Assembly (NCBI RefSeq): GCF_023073335.1
Contig: NZ_JADPJG010000002.1
Location: 897,664-961,663 of the forward strand
Reading direction: 5' to 3'
Length of the DNA stretch: 64,000 nucleotides
DNA from: Bradyrhizobium sp. 21
Lineage (GTDB): Bacteria > Pseudomonadota > Alphaproteobacteria > Rhizobiales > Xanthobacteraceae
Part shown: positions 34,154-43,800 of the stretch, one piece after another
Position numbering within the stretch: position 1 is the first letter of the stretch
How the letters are laid out: each line of letters begins with the position of its first letter
Notes under the pieces: generated by a model
What the model saw: only the letters and a program-made list of their open reading frames with translations
Databases searched by the model: none
Told to the model about the DNA's origin: nothing
Position numbers and translations under genes: made by a program

Positions 34154-34402
34154 ATGCGCCGTTTCTTCTTCGACCTTCTGGTCGGCAATATCGTGAAGAT
34201 CGACCCGGGCGGCATGGTCTTCGAATGCGCCGAAGCAACGTTCGTGGTGGCCAACGAGATGGCAAGCCATCTCTTCGTCTGGCGCGACGATCTGCGCGAT
34301 CGTGATGCCTGGATCCGCGTGCGGGATGCTGGCGGGCGCGAGATCTATCGCGCCGCGGTCTGGTCGGAGAATGCGGAGAAGATCGGCTGGGATCAGGCAT
34401 GA
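34154..34402 (+). CDS. DUF6894 family small protein
   Basis: 82 residues. MRRFFFDLLVGNIVKIDPGG with MVFECAEATFVVANEMASHL and a final WSENAEKIGW fit the DUF6894 pattern (short protein starting RYFFD, many paralogues in Bradyrhizobium and relatives), here with a less usual DPGG turn in place of the acidic stretch. Function unknown. GGAGAATTG precedes the ATG. After it, 34403-34624 holds only a hairpin (CCGGCCTC 34549-34556 / GAGGCCGG 34569-34576) ahead of the autotransporter. Confidence 0.7.
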   Translation: MRRFFFDLLVGNIVKIDPGGMVFECAEATFVVANEMASHLFVWRDDLRDRDAWIRVRDAGGREIYRAAVWSENAEKIGWDQA

Positions 34403-34624
34403 GCTCGCCGGCGACAGTGTCGCAACTCTGCATCAGTGCTCCACGAAACGGCTTCTGTTCGTTCTGAGCCGTGGTCCGGTCGCCTCCGTCCAAGTCGAAT
34501 GCGACTGACAGTTCTACTTTAGCGAATGGCGAATCCAATTCGCGGCGACCGGCCTCGTCCGGTCGGAGGAGGCCGGCTGCAATGGGCCTGCATGCTGGCC
34601 AAGGGTGTCGACCGGGGAATGGAT

Positions 34625-37000
34625 ATGAAGCGAAAGCTCCTTGCGAGCGTCAACCACCGCCTGCTGCGGATCTCCGCACTAACGCTGCTGCTGGCGCCGT
34701 GGATCGCGATCGAACATGCGGAAGCCGCCTGCACGCCGCCTGCACCCGTTAACGATGCGATTGTGACCTGCACGGGCGCGACCCTCAATGCCAACGGCAC
34801 TGTCGGCTACGGTACGGTCAACGACAGAGGCAACACTTACAGAATCGATCAAGGCGCTTCGGTCACTGGCGACAACACGGGCCTGAGTCTCAACTTCGGC
34901 ACGGTCGTGAATTCCGGCGCCATTCTTGGTAATGGCTTTTTCGGAATCGATGCCGCGTCCGTCAATCTCACCAACAACGGCAGCATCCGGGCGATGAACC
35001 TTGGTGGTGTCGGGGTCTCGGCCGATGCCGTCACGATCACCAACTCAGGCACGATCGAGGCGCCCGCCTTCGGCATCCGGGGTGCGAACTCCGCGAACGT
35101 GACCAACGCCGTCGGCGGGACCATCCGGGCGACCGGCGTAGACGGCATAGCCGTAGCCAGCCAAAAGGCGGTCGTAGTGAACTCCGGAGCCATTTCAGCC
35201 ACGCTTGACGGCATACGGGCTGACGACACGGCGACAGTGACCAACGACGGCGGCACGATCACGGGCGGCAGATATGGGGTCTGGGCCGGCCAGACTGCGA
35301 ACGTCGTGAATAGCGGCACCATATCGGGTGTCGCGGCCGCCATTCTGGCGACAACAGTGAACGTGAGGAACACAGGACAAATATCCGGGGGAACGGGCTC
35401 GACCGCGGCGCTGAGCGGGGTCACGGTCAATCTTGACAATGCGGGGACTATTTCCGGGGAGTTTGGAGTCAGGGCGATCTTCGCGAACGTCACCAATACG
35501 GGAACAATCACGGCCCTTGCCAACGGCGTCAATGCGAACCAGGCCAATGTAATTAACACCGGCGTCATCAGAGCGACGGCCAGCGGTGGCACCGGCATTC
35601 TGGCGACGGGCGCGAATGTCAACAATGCGGGAATCATTGCCGGCAACACGGGCATCGAGTCGATCAACGGGGCGTCTATCGTCAATTCCGGCACGATCAC
35701 AGGTACCGGTGGTACGGCGATCAAGTTGTCCAGCTTTGCCGACACGCTGACTCTGCTGCCCGGCTCGAAGATCAACGGCGTGGTCGATTTCGGCTTCGGC
35801 AATGACGTCGTCAATGTCAATCTTGTCGCGCCGAATACGAAGGTATCCTCGTTGACCACCGTCGCGCTGCCGACCTTTGTCAACTTCAACGGAGCCATCA
35901 ACATCAATACGTCTGCTGGCAGCTTCACCGGCCCGTCGGTTGTCTCCGGCACCACGCTGGCAACGCTCGATCCCACCGCGCTGGCGCAGACCGACCGCAC
36001 GCTGATGGATTTTACGAGCGGCGCGTCCTCGCTGGTGCAAGGCCGTCTGAATGGCGGTTCCGGGCCCGCCGGCAGCAACATGATGGCAATGGCCTATGCG
36101 CCCGAGACGGCGCAGGCTGGTCCTTTCGCCAAGGCGCCGCATAGCCCGTGGACCGATCCCGCGCCGATCACGGTCTGGGCCAACAGCTTTGGCGGCCAGC
36201 GTATCCAGGACGAGACCGCCTCGACGTTGCGCGCGACTTCAACGGCCTGGGGCGGGGCGATCGGCATCGATCGCAAGGTGCTGCCGAACTGGATGGTCGG
36301 CGCTTTCCTCGGTGGCGGGCAGGGTGGTCTCTCGGTCGCTCTCAACTCGCAATCGGTCGACACCAACTACGTCTTCGCCGGTGTCTACAGCCGCTTCGAA
36401 TGGGCCGCGCAGTTCTTCGACTTCACGATCCAGGGCGGCAATGCCAACAACAGATCGCGCCGTCTGGTGCTCAACAATGCCGCGGTCGGCGGCATGGAGA
36501 CGGCGACCGCGAATTACAGCGGCTGGTACGTCAGCCCGGAGGCTGCCTATGGCTACCGGCTCAACATCGGCAATGGCTATCTGCTGACGCCGACAGCGCG
36601 GCTGCGCTACGTCGCGGGTCGCTTCGACGGCTACAACGAGACCGGTTCAGCGCAGGGGCTGTCGGTCAGTGGCCGCACGCTCCAGGATTTCGAGGAGCGC
36701 GGCGAAGTCGATCTCTCGCGCATCACCAGCCTCGCCGGCGGTGAGCTCAAGGCCAATGTCCATGGCGGCGTCATCGCGCTTCAGCGCGTCGGCGACACCA
36801 ACATCAACACCGTGCTGCTCGGGCAGAACCTGTCGTTCGTGACGCCGGGCAGCCGCAGCACCGTCGGTGCGGTCGCCGGCTTCGGCTTCGACTACCGCAC
36901 GGGCCAGAACGTGTCCGTGTTCGGCGCGGTCGAGGGAATGGTGATGTCCGACCAGAGCCGCACCGGCACGGCGAAGGGTGGCGTTCGCGTCGCGTTCTGA
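34625..37000 (+). CDS. Autotransporter (type Va) with NSGTI-repeat passenger
   Basis: 791 residues from ATG 34625 (GGGGA six bases upstream). A signal peptide ([19 protein letters not shown]) is followed by a passenger of about 350 residues built from repeats of the type VxNSGTIxG that should fold as a beta-helix. The last 270 residues form the autotransporter beta-barrel: [60 protein letters not shown] and the terminal phenylalanine (GGVRVAF*), the outer-membrane insertion signal. The passenger is thin on cysteine and has no protease motif, so an adhesin/surface role is more likely than an enzyme. Flanked by three LuxR regulators and an AraC one. Confidence 0.92.
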   Translation: MKRKLLASVNHRLLRISALTLLLAPWIAIEHAEAACTPPAPVNDAIVTCTGATLNANGTVGYGTVNDRGNTYRIDQGASVTGDNTGLSLNFGTVVNSGAILGNGFFGIDAASVNLTNNGSIRAMNLGGVGVSADAVTITNSGTIEAPAFGIRGANSANVTNAVGGTIRATGVDGIAVASQKAVVVNSGAISATLDGIRADDTATVTNDGGTITGGRYGVWAGQTANVVNSGTISGVAAAILATTVNVRNTGQISGGTGSTAALSGVTVNLDNAGTISGEFGVRAIFANVTNTGTITALANGVNANQANVINTGVIRATASGGTGILATGANVNNAGIIAGNTGIESINGASIVNSGTITGTGGTAIKLSSFADTLTLLPGSKINGVVDFGFGNDVVNVNLVAPNTKVSSLTTVALPTFVNFNGAININTSAGSFTGPSVVSGTTLATLDPTALAQTDRTLMDFTSGASSLVQGRLNGGSGPAGSNMMAMAYAPETAQAGPFAKAPHSPWTDPAPITVWANSFGGQRIQDETASTLRATSTAWGGAIGIDRKVLPNWMVGAFLGGGQGGLSVALNSQSVDTNYVFAGVYSRFEWAAQFFDFTIQGGNANNRSRRLVLNNAAVGGMETATANYSGWYVSPEAAYGYRLNIGNGYLLTPTARLRYVAGRFDGYNETGSAQGLSVSGRTLQDFEERGEVDLSRITSLAGGELKANVHGGVIALQRVGDTNINTVLLGQNLSFVTPGSRSTVGAVAGFGFDYRTGQNVSVFGAVEGMVMSDQSRTGTAKGGVRVAF
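34904..35703 (+). repeat. Degenerate NSGTI repeats in the autotransporter passenger
   Basis: About twelve copies of a roughly 20-23-residue unit with the core (V/I)(V/T)N(S/T)G(T/A/V)I, for example [47 protein letters not shown] and IVNSGTITG. The units are diverged in DNA sequence, so the repeat is old at the protein level and not a recent tandem expansion. Confidence 0.8.
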
Positions 37001-37035
37001 GCCGGCATTAGCCCCGGCGGCTTGAGCGCGACGCC

Positions 37036-37066
37036 CGCCGGCCGGGCTGCATCCGCCCGGCCGGCG
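37036..37066 (+). terminator. GC-rich hairpin after the autotransporter gene
   Basis: Perfect 12-bp stem CGCCGGCCGGGC (37036-37047) / GCCCGGCCGGCG (37055-37066) with a 7-base loop, 36 bp after the stop codon. There is no T-run behind it, so it may be a rho-dependent or mRNA 3'-end-stabilising hairpin. Confidence 0.55.
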
Positions 37067-37094
37067 TGTCCTCCGATCGGAGGATGCCGCATCT
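37066..37094. promoter_or_regulatory. 16-bp perfect palindrome upstream of LuxR-2 (motif copy B)
   Basis: TCCTCCGATCGGAGGA (37069-37084) is a perfect palindrome 60 bp before the LuxR-2 ATG. It sits in GTGTCCTCCGA-N4-AGGA-N4-GCATCT, the same arrangement as 32917-32947. A LuxR dimer recognising its own promoter is the simplest reading, but the palindrome could also be the T-less part of the terminator region. Confidence 0.5.
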
Positions 37095-37144
37095 TTTGGC
37101 TGTGGTATGCTGGGTGATATTGATCACTCAGGCCATTTATAGCC

Positions 37145-38263
37145 ATGCACGGACCACGGAAGCTGCCCGATCTGGTCGAGGCCATCTACGATGCCGGGCT
37201 CGATCCCTCGCTGTGGAATAATGTCGTCACCGGCATCCGCGACTTCGTCGGCGGCCAGGCCTGCGGGCTGTTTTCCAAGGATTCGATCAGCAAGTCCGGC
37301 GTCACGCACTATTATTGCGGGGCGGACCCACATTACATCCAGCTCTATTCCGAGACGCATTCGAAGTTCGACCCGCTCACGGTGCTGCCGCCGCACGGCC
37401 GGATCGTCAGCATCCCCGAGCTGGTCAATTTCGATGAATATCGGCGCGGGCGCTTTTACCGGGAATGGATGCAGCCGCAGGGCTGCAGTGATGCGGCCAA
37501 TGTGGTGCTCGAGAATTCGAATGCGAGCTGCCCCGTGATGATGACGGTGCTGTCGGGCCGCCGGATGGTGGATCCGGTGATGAAGCACCGCCTCTCGCTG
37601 ATCGTGCCGCACGCCAGCCGCGCGTTGCTGATCAACCGCGCCATGACCTCGCAACCGACGCTGGCGACAGCGTTGGCGGATGTCCTGGACAATCTGGCCT
37701 GCGGCATCTTCCTGCTCGATGCCTTCTGTCGGGTGGTGCACGCGAATTCCGCAGGACGCGCCTTGCTCGCGGCCGACGATCTGGTTCGGTCCGTTGCCGG
37801 GCAACTCGTGACCAGCAGCGCGGAGGCTAACCAAGGACTGCGGGAAGCGTTCGCGACCCGCAATGAAATTGCCCCGCTAGCCGCAAACAGTCCTGCGTTT
37901 CCGCTGCTCTCACCCTCGGGTGAGCGCTATGTCGCGCACATCCTGCCGCTGTCGTCCGTCCTGCGGGACGGCAGCGAGCGGGTGGTCGATGCTGTCGGTG
38001 CGCTTCTCCTGCGCAAGGTCGCGCTCGGCGGACAATCGTACGGCGAATTGATCGCGCGGACCTTCGATCTCACGCCGGCCGAGCTGCGCGTGGTCCTGTC
38101 GATCGTCGAGGTCGGCGGCGTCCCGGAGACGGCGGCAGCGCTCGGCATCGCCGAAACGACCGTGAAGACGCATCTGCATCGCGTGTTCGCCAAGACCGGC
38201 GTTTCGCGTCAGGCCGATCTCGTCAAGCTTGCGGCTGGATTTTCAAACCCGCTCGTCAACTGA
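37145..38263 (+). CDS. LuxR-family transcriptional regulator (paralogue 2)
   Basis: 372 residues, the same length and layout as paralogue 3. Sensor-like N-terminal part with SGVTHYYCGADPHYIQLYSE and YREWMQPQGCSDAANVVLEN, a PAS-like region GIFLLDAFCRVVHANSAGRA, and a C-terminal HTH FDLTPAELRVVLSIVEVGGV then LGIAETTVKTHLHRVFAKTG. It belongs to the LuxR family without an acyl-homoserine-lactone pocket or receiver domain. DNA identity with the next gene is very high over the HTH-coding 3' end, showing recent duplication or conversion. An operator-like palindrome lies upstream. Confidence 0.9.
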   Translation: MHGPRKLPDLVEAIYDAGLDPSLWNNVVTGIRDFVGGQACGLFSKDSISKSGVTHYYCGADPHYIQLYSETHSKFDPLTVLPPHGRIVSIPELVNFDEYRRGRFYREWMQPQGCSDAANVVLENSNASCPVMMTVLSGRRMVDPVMKHRLSLIVPHASRALLINRAMTSQPTLATALADVLDNLACGIFLLDAFCRVVHANSAGRALLAADDLVRSVAGQLVTSSAEANQGLREAFATRNEIAPLAANSPAFPLLSPSGERYVAHILPLSSVLRDGSERVVDAVGALLLRKVALGGQSYGELIARTFDLTPAELRVVLSIVEVGGVPETAAALGIAETTVKTHLHRVFAKTGVSRQADLVKLAAGFSNPLVN

Positions 38264-38375
38264 GCCGTTAATTATTCCTTCAGGGTTGAACCTTTCGCTG
38301 CCGCGACAGACTCACAGAAGCCACCGGGCATGAAGAATATCTCGCCATTTCCATGTGTCACTACTGGCTCTTCCG

Positions 38376-39494
38376 ATGCCCCGACCTCCGAAACCGTCCG
38401 AGTTGATCGAGACCATCTATGATGCGGGCCTACACCCTGAGTTGTGGAGCGATCTCGTTATCAAGCTCAACGCTTTCATCGGCAGCCAGGCCTGCGGTCT
38501 GATCTCGAAGGACCCCGTCAGCAAATCAGGCGCGACGCATTATTACTGTGGGGTCGATCCGCGCTACATTCAGCTCTATGCCGAGACCTACGCCCGGTAC
38601 GACCCACTTGCCCGGCTTCCGCGTTATGGCGAGGTGCGCAATATCCCCGATCTCGTCGATTTCGACGAGTATCGCGGCGGCCGCTTCTATCAGGAATGGC
38701 TGCGCCCCCAGGGCTGCGTCGATGTCGCCAATGTGGTGCTAGAGCAGTCGAAGTCGCCGTGCCCGATGCTGATGACCGTGATCCCGGGCAGGGAAATGCT
38801 CGACGCCGAGCAGCGGGCACGGATGCAGTTCCTGGTTCCGCATGCGAGCCGGGCGCTGCTGATCAACCGGGCGATCGAGCGGAAGCAGCAGCGCGCGATC
38901 GCACTCGCCGACGTCGTGGACCGACTGAATGCCGGCGTCATCCTGCTCGATTCCGCCTGTCATATCGTCCACAGCAATCCGGCCGCGGAGACGATCCTGG
39001 CCGCCGATGACGTCCTGCGGTCTGTCGCGGGCCGGCTGGTGGCACGATCCTCCGCTGCAAATTCGGCCCTGCGCGATATCTTCCGTGACGCAGCCGAAGT
39101 CGCGTTGGCGGCATCGTCGGGGCGGAAAATTCCGCTGCTGTCGCATGACGGTTCGTACTACGTCGCGCACGTCATCGCGCTGCCGTCGCTGCTGCGCGAA
39201 GGTGCGGCGGAGCGCAGTTCGGCCGTCGGCGCCTTGTTCGTCTTGAAAGCGGAACCCGACGGCCGCTCGTCTGCCGGCGTGATCGATCGCGCGTTCGACC
39301 TCACGCCTGCGGAGCTCAGGGTCTTGCAGTCGATCGTCGAGGTCGGCGGCGTGCCGGAGACGGCAATTGCGCTCGGCATCGCGGAGACGACGGTGAAGAC
39401 GCATCTGCATCGCGTGTTCGCCAAGACCGGCGTTTCTCGTCAAGCCGATCTCGTCAAGCTCGCAGCTGGATTCTCCAATCCGCTCGTGCACTGA
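38376..39494 (+). CDS. LuxR-family transcriptional regulator (paralogue 3)
   Basis: 372 residues from ATG 38376, the start that aligns with paralogue 2 (MPRPPKPSELIETIYDAGL against MHGPRKLPDLVEAIYDAGL). The sensor half KSGATHYYCGVDPRYIQLYA and YQEWLRPQGCVDVANVVLEQ is close to paralogue 2, and the HTH end GIAETTVKTHLHRVFAKTGV then SRQADLVKLAAGFSNPL is almost identical. Tandem duplication of paralogue 2 is the simple explanation. Divergence of the middle part suggests different ligands but the same DNA site. Confidence 0.9.
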   Translation: MPRPPKPSELIETIYDAGLHPELWSDLVIKLNAFIGSQACGLISKDPVSKSGATHYYCGVDPRYIQLYAETYARYDPLARLPRYGEVRNIPDLVDFDEYRGGRFYQEWLRPQGCVDVANVVLEQSKSPCPMLMTVIPGREMLDAEQRARMQFLVPHASRALLINRAIERKQQRAIALADVVDRLNAGVILLDSACHIVHSNPAAETILAADDVLRSVAGRLVARSSAANSALRDIFRDAAEVALAASSGRKIPLLSHDGSYYVAHVIALPSLLREGAAERSSAVGALFVLKAEPDGRSSAGVIDRAFDLTPAELRVLQSIVEVGGVPETAIALGIAETTVKTHLHRVFAKTGVSRQADLVKLAAGFSNPLVH

Positions 39495-39569
39495 CGCGTC
39501 TCCGAGGCGCGATGCGAGTCGCACCAGCTCGCAACAGGTTCAATCAGAAGCATCATTAGAAAGTTATCG

Positions 39570-39600
39570 CGCGTCGTTCGATCGAATGACGCGATTTTCG
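39570..39600 (+). terminator. Near-palindromic hairpin with short T-run after LuxR-3
   Basis: CGCGTC-GTTCGATCGAAT-GACGCG (39570-39593) is palindromic at 22 of 24 positions and is followed by ATTTTC. It lies 75 bp downstream of the LuxR-3 stop. Terminator is the likely role; an operator is possible because the next start is only 130 bp away. The rest of 39495-39724 shows no gene. Confidence 0.5.
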
Positions 39601-39724
39601 GCGTTCTCGCCTACGAAACGTCCCACGATCTGTTGTTCGGCGCTTTCCATCGTTGTGTGAAGCAACTCACTGCAAGCGAAACTGAATCCCGGCAATCTCT
39701 CGTACAGGTTGAGAGGAGATCGTC

Positions 39725-39982
39725 ATGCGAACGATGTCACCTGGTTTGGCCGGCAAGTTCCGCAGCATTGTCGCGCGGGTAGGCGCGGTGTTCCGCGCAC
39801 AGCGCGAGATCGACGCGCGGCGCGCGTTGCGGCGCTATCGACACCTGGTGCAGCCGCCGCATGAAACATTGCCTTTGAATGAAATCATTCCGGTCAGCAA
39901 CGAAAAGGATATTTCAGGACATGCCCACGGATTTGATGCGTGCAAGCAGGCCGCCGGCCAGCCAAAATTCGAACGTGCGTAA
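39725..39982 (+). CDS. Hypothetical basic protein, 85 aa
   Basis: ATG 39725 follows a strong GAGAGGAGATCGTC. The protein has a basic helical start (GKFRSIVARVGAVFRAQREI, then DARRALRRYRHLVQ) and a polar tail. Such Arg-rich proteins of the form RAQREIDARRALRRYxHL are frequent in Bradyrhizobium and related to the short DUF1127-like arginine-rich proteins, but the DUF1127 core is not clear here. Overlaps the next ORF in another frame. Confidence 0.6.
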   Translation: MRTMSPGLAGKFRSIVARVGAVFRAQREIDARRALRRYRHLVQPPHETLPLNEIIPVSNEKDISGHAHGFDACKQAAGQPKFERA

Positions 39983-40154
39983 CGTCAACATCGTCGCTCT
40001 CGCGCTGACCGCGGCGCTCGTCGCCCTTCAACTGGTTGGCCTCGCGATGCTGGAACGGTCTCACGCTCACGCGATGCATGTGTCGCTTCCACGCGAGCCG
40101 GCCGTTTGCACCGAGAGCGCCGACGTTCCTGTCTCGCAAATTCCTTACGATTGA
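39921..40154 (+). CDS. Hypothetical single-pass membrane protein, 77 aa
   Basis: Read from ATG 39921 (TTTCAGGAC just upstream). After a polar start it has one transmembrane helix (NIVALALTAALVALQLVGLAML) and a short outer tail with one cysteine (EPAVCTESADVPV). It overlaps the previous gene by 62 bp in a different frame, and ends 14 bp before the exporter gene. Unrecognised; the overlap lowers certainty. Confidence 0.45.
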   Translation: MPTDLMRASRPPASQNSNVRNVNIVALALTAALVALQLVGLAMLERSHAHAMHVSLPREPAVCTESADVPVSQIPYD

Positions 40155-40168
40155 CCGGAGGGCGCATT

Positions 40169-40897
40169 GTGCCTGATGTCACGACTCTGATTCTACTCAG
40201 TGTTGCCGTATTCGCCGGAGCGTTCGTCTCGGGGCTCTCGGGTTTTGCATTCTCAGCGGTGGCGGGCGCCATTCTGCTCCGGGTGTTTCAGCCGCTCGAA
40301 GCCGTGCCGCTGATGATGGCGTGCAGCATCGGCGTGCAGGCCACCAACCTGTGGGCGCTTAGGCGCAGCATTCGCTGGGAGGGCAGTCTGCTGCTGATCG
40401 TCGGCGGCTTGATCGGCGTTCCCATCGCTGTCTCGCTGTTGCAGAGCACGGACACGCACCTGCTCAGGCGCGGTTTCGGCATCGTCGTCGCGCTCTATGC
40501 CGCCTACATGCTGCTGCGGCCGACGCTGGTGACGGCCGGCGAGGCGGTCGGGCGGCACTGGGTCGCGCTGATCGGGTTCGGTGGAGGGCTGGTCGGCGGG
40601 CTGACCGCGATGCCCGGCGCGATCCCGACGATCTGGTGCGATATGCGCGGCATGCCCAAGAGCGAGCAGCGCGGCCTGGTGCAGCCGTTCATCGCCGCGA
40701 TGCAGCTGTTCGCGATCGCGCTGCTGGTCGGACACCAGGATCTGTCGTCAAAAGTGTTCGTCGATCTCGCGGTCAGCCTGCCGGCGCTGTTCGCAGGCTC
40801 CGCGCTCGGCGTGATCGCCTTCCACAGGGTCAACGAGACGGTCTTTCGCAAGACCGTGCTCGTTCTGCTGTTGCTATCAGGGATCTCGCTGATCTAG
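40169..40897 (+). CDS. TauE/SafE family sulfite exporter-like membrane protein
   Basis: 242 residues from GTG 40169 with GGAGGG six bases upstream. About eight hydrophobic helices arranged as two repeats, FAGAFVSGLSGFAFSAVAGA in the first and GFGGGLVGGLTAMPGAIPTI in the second, the classic TauE/SafE pattern (GxxxGFxGGG..S and a repeated GxxGxxxG). The family exports sulfite, sulfoacetate or other anions, and one member takes up sulfur compounds. No sulfur genes are near. Its last four bases (CTAG) overlap the convergent RND permease stop. Confidence 0.85.
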   Translation: MPDVTTLILLSVAVFAGAFVSGLSGFAFSAVAGAILLRVFQPLEAVPLMMACSIGVQATNLWALRRSIRWEGSLLLIVGGLIGVPIAVSLLQSTDTHLLRRGFGIVVALYAAYMLLRPTLVTAGEAVGRHWVALIGFGGGLVGGLTAMPGAIPTIWCDMRGMPKSEQRGLVQPFIAAMQLFAIALLVGHQDLSSKVFVDLAVSLPALFAGSALGVIAFHRVNETVFRKTVLVLLLLSGISLI

Positions 40898-43800
40898 TGC
40901 CCAGGATTGGTGATTGAGCCTTGAACCGGCGCCGCGCTGGTGCCGCTGCCATGATGCACCAGCGGCTTCATGCCGGTGACGGTCCGCAGCAGTACATAGA
41001 ACACCGGCGTCAGGAACAGGCCGAAGACGGTGACGCCGATCATGCCGGAGAACACGGCGACGCCCATCGCGCGGCGCATCTCCGAGCCGGCGCCGGTCGA
41101 GAGCACCAGCGGCAAGACGCCCATGATGAACGCCATCGACGTCATCAGGATCGGGCGTAGCCGTAAGCGGCTCGCCTCGATCGCGGCCCGGATCGGCGTG
41201 CGGCCCGCGAATTCGAGCTCGCGCGCGAATTCGACGATCAGGATCGCGTTCTTGGCCGAGAGGCCCACCAGCACGATCAGGCCGATCTGGGTGAAGACGT
41301 TGTTGTCGCCCTTGGAGATCCAGACGCCGAACATCGCCGCCAGCAACCCCATCGGCACGATCATGATGATCGAGAGCGGCAAGGTCAGGCTTTCATAGAG
41401 CGCGGCCAGCACCAGGAACACCAGCAGGATCGCCAGCGGGAATACCCAGAGGCCGGAATTGCCGGCGATGAACTCCTGATAGGTCAGGTCGGTCCATTCG
41501 AAGGCAAAGCCGGACGGCAATGTCTCCGCCGCGATCCGCGTCGCGACCTCCTGTGCCTGGCCCGATGAATATCCGGGCGCAGCCGCCGCGTTGATGTCGG
41601 ACGACAGGAACCCGTTATAGCGGATCGCGCGCTCGGGGCCCGCGCTCTGGCGGATCGTCATCAGTGCGGACAGCGGCACCATGTCGCCGGAGGACGAGCG
41701 CACCTTCAACTGCCTGATGTCGTCGGCCCGCGCGCGGAACGGCGCATCGGCCTGGACATAGACTGAGTAGGTGCGGCCAAACTTGTTGAAGTCGTTGACG
41801 TAGTAGGACCCCAGATAAATCTGGAGGGTGTTGAAGACCTCGGTTACGGGCACGCCCAGCTGCAGCGCCTTGGTGCGGTCGATGTCGGCGAACAGCTGCG
41901 GCACGTTGACCTGGAAGCTCGAGAACACGCCGGCGATCTCCGGCGCCTTCTGCATCGCCGCCGTGAACGCCTTCGTCGCCTCGTTCAGCGCCTCGTAGCC
42001 GAGACCGGCGCGGTCCTCGATCTGCAGCTTGAAGCCGCCGATCGTGCCGAGACCGTTGACCGGCGGCGGCGGGAACATGGCGATGAAGGCTTCCTGGATG
42101 CCGGCGTATTTCTTGTTGAGGTCGGCGGCGATGGCGTTGCCGCTCAACGCCGGATCCTTGCGTTCGTCGAACGGTTTCAGCGTCGAGAACACGATGCCGG
42201 CGTTGGACGAGTTGGTGAAGCCTGAGATCGACAGGCCTGGGAACGCGACCGAGCTCTCGACACCGGGCTGGGTCAGCGCGACGTCGCTCATCTTGCGGAT
42301 CACCTCTTCGGTGCGATCCAGTGCTGCGCCGTCGGGCAGCCGCGAGAAGCCGACCAGATATTGCTTGTCCTGGCCCGGCACGAATCCGCTCGGCACCTGC
42401 TGGAACAGGAAGACGGTCACGCCGACCAGGACCAAATAGAGGCCCATCACGGCCGCCTTGCCTGAGATCACTTTGGTGACGGTGCCGCTGTAGTTTTCGG
42501 ACGAGCGCGTAAAAGCCTTGTTGAAGCCGCGGAAGAACCAGCCGAGGCCCTTTTCCATGATCAGCGTCAGCCAATCCTTCGGCTCGTTGTGCCCCTTGAG
42601 CAGGAGTGCCGACAGCGCCGGCGACAGGGTCAGCGAGTTCACCGCGGAGATCACCGTCGAGATCGCGATCGTCAGTGCGAACTGCTTGTAGAACTGCCCG
42701 GTGAGGCCGGAGATGAAGGCGAGCGGCACGAACACCGCGATCAGCACCATCGCGATGGCGATGATCGGACCTGACACCTCGCGCATCGCCTGATAGGTGG
42801 CGTCGCGCGGTGACAGTCCGCCCTCGATGTTGCGCTCGACGTTCTCGACCACGACGATGGCGTCGTCGACGACGATGCCGATCGCGAGCACCAGGCCAAA
42901 CAGGCTGAGCGCGTTGATGGAGAAGCCGAACAGATGCATCACCGCAAACGTGCCGACGATCGAAACCGGCACCGCCAGTAGCGGAATGATCGAGGCGCGC
43001 CAGGTCTGGAGGAACAGGATGACGACCAGAACCACCAGGGCGATCGCTTCCAGCAGCGTGTGGATGACCGCCTCGATCGAGGAGCGCACGAACTGGGTGG
43101 GATCGTAGACGATCTGGTAGGACACGCCCTCCGGCATGTTCTTCTTGATCTCGGCCATGGTGGCGCGGACGTGGTCGGAAATCTCCAGCGCATTGGAGCC
43201 GGGCGCCTGGAAGATCGGGATCGCCACGGCCTGCTTGTTGTCGAGCAGCGAGCGCAGGCCGTATGAAGAGGCGCCGAGCTCGATGCGCGCGACGTCGCGT
43301 AAGCGCACGACCTCGCCACGGGTGCCGGTCTTGACCACGATGTCGCCGAACTGCTCCTCGTTTGCGAGCCGGCCTTCCGCATTGACGGAGAGTTGCAGGT
43401 CGATGCCCTGGACGTTGGGGGAGGAGCCGACCACGCCGGCGGCGGCCTCGACGTTTTGTGCCTGGATCGACTTGACGATGTCGCTTGCGGTCAGGCCGTG
43501 CTCGGCGGCCTTCTGCGGATCGACCCAGACCCGCATCGAATAGTCGCCGGCGCCGTAGAGCTGGACGTCGCCGACGCCGTCGATGCGCGCCAGCCGGTCC
43601 TTGACGTTGAGCACCGCGTAGTTGCGCAAATACGTCATGTCGTAGCGGCCATTCGGCGACAGCAGATGCACGACCATGGTGAGGTCGGGCGACGACTTCT
43701 TGGTGACGATGCCGAGCTGGCGCACCACTGCGGGGAGGCGCGGCTCGGCCTGCTGCACGCGGTTCTGCACGAGCTGCGTCGCCTTGTCGGGATCGGTGCC

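Noticed and set aside
34549..34576. TCCGGTCGGAGGA as a third copy of the LuxR motif
   Set aside because: It resembles the palindrome at 37069, but it lies in the loop and arm of a different hairpin (CCGGCCTC/GAGGCCGG) and lacks the flanking GTGT and GCATCT.
34849..36081. 410-codon antisense frame in the autotransporter passenger
   Set aside because: Repetitive PVLV/T pattern mirrors the passenger repeats on the other strand; no independent start or domain.
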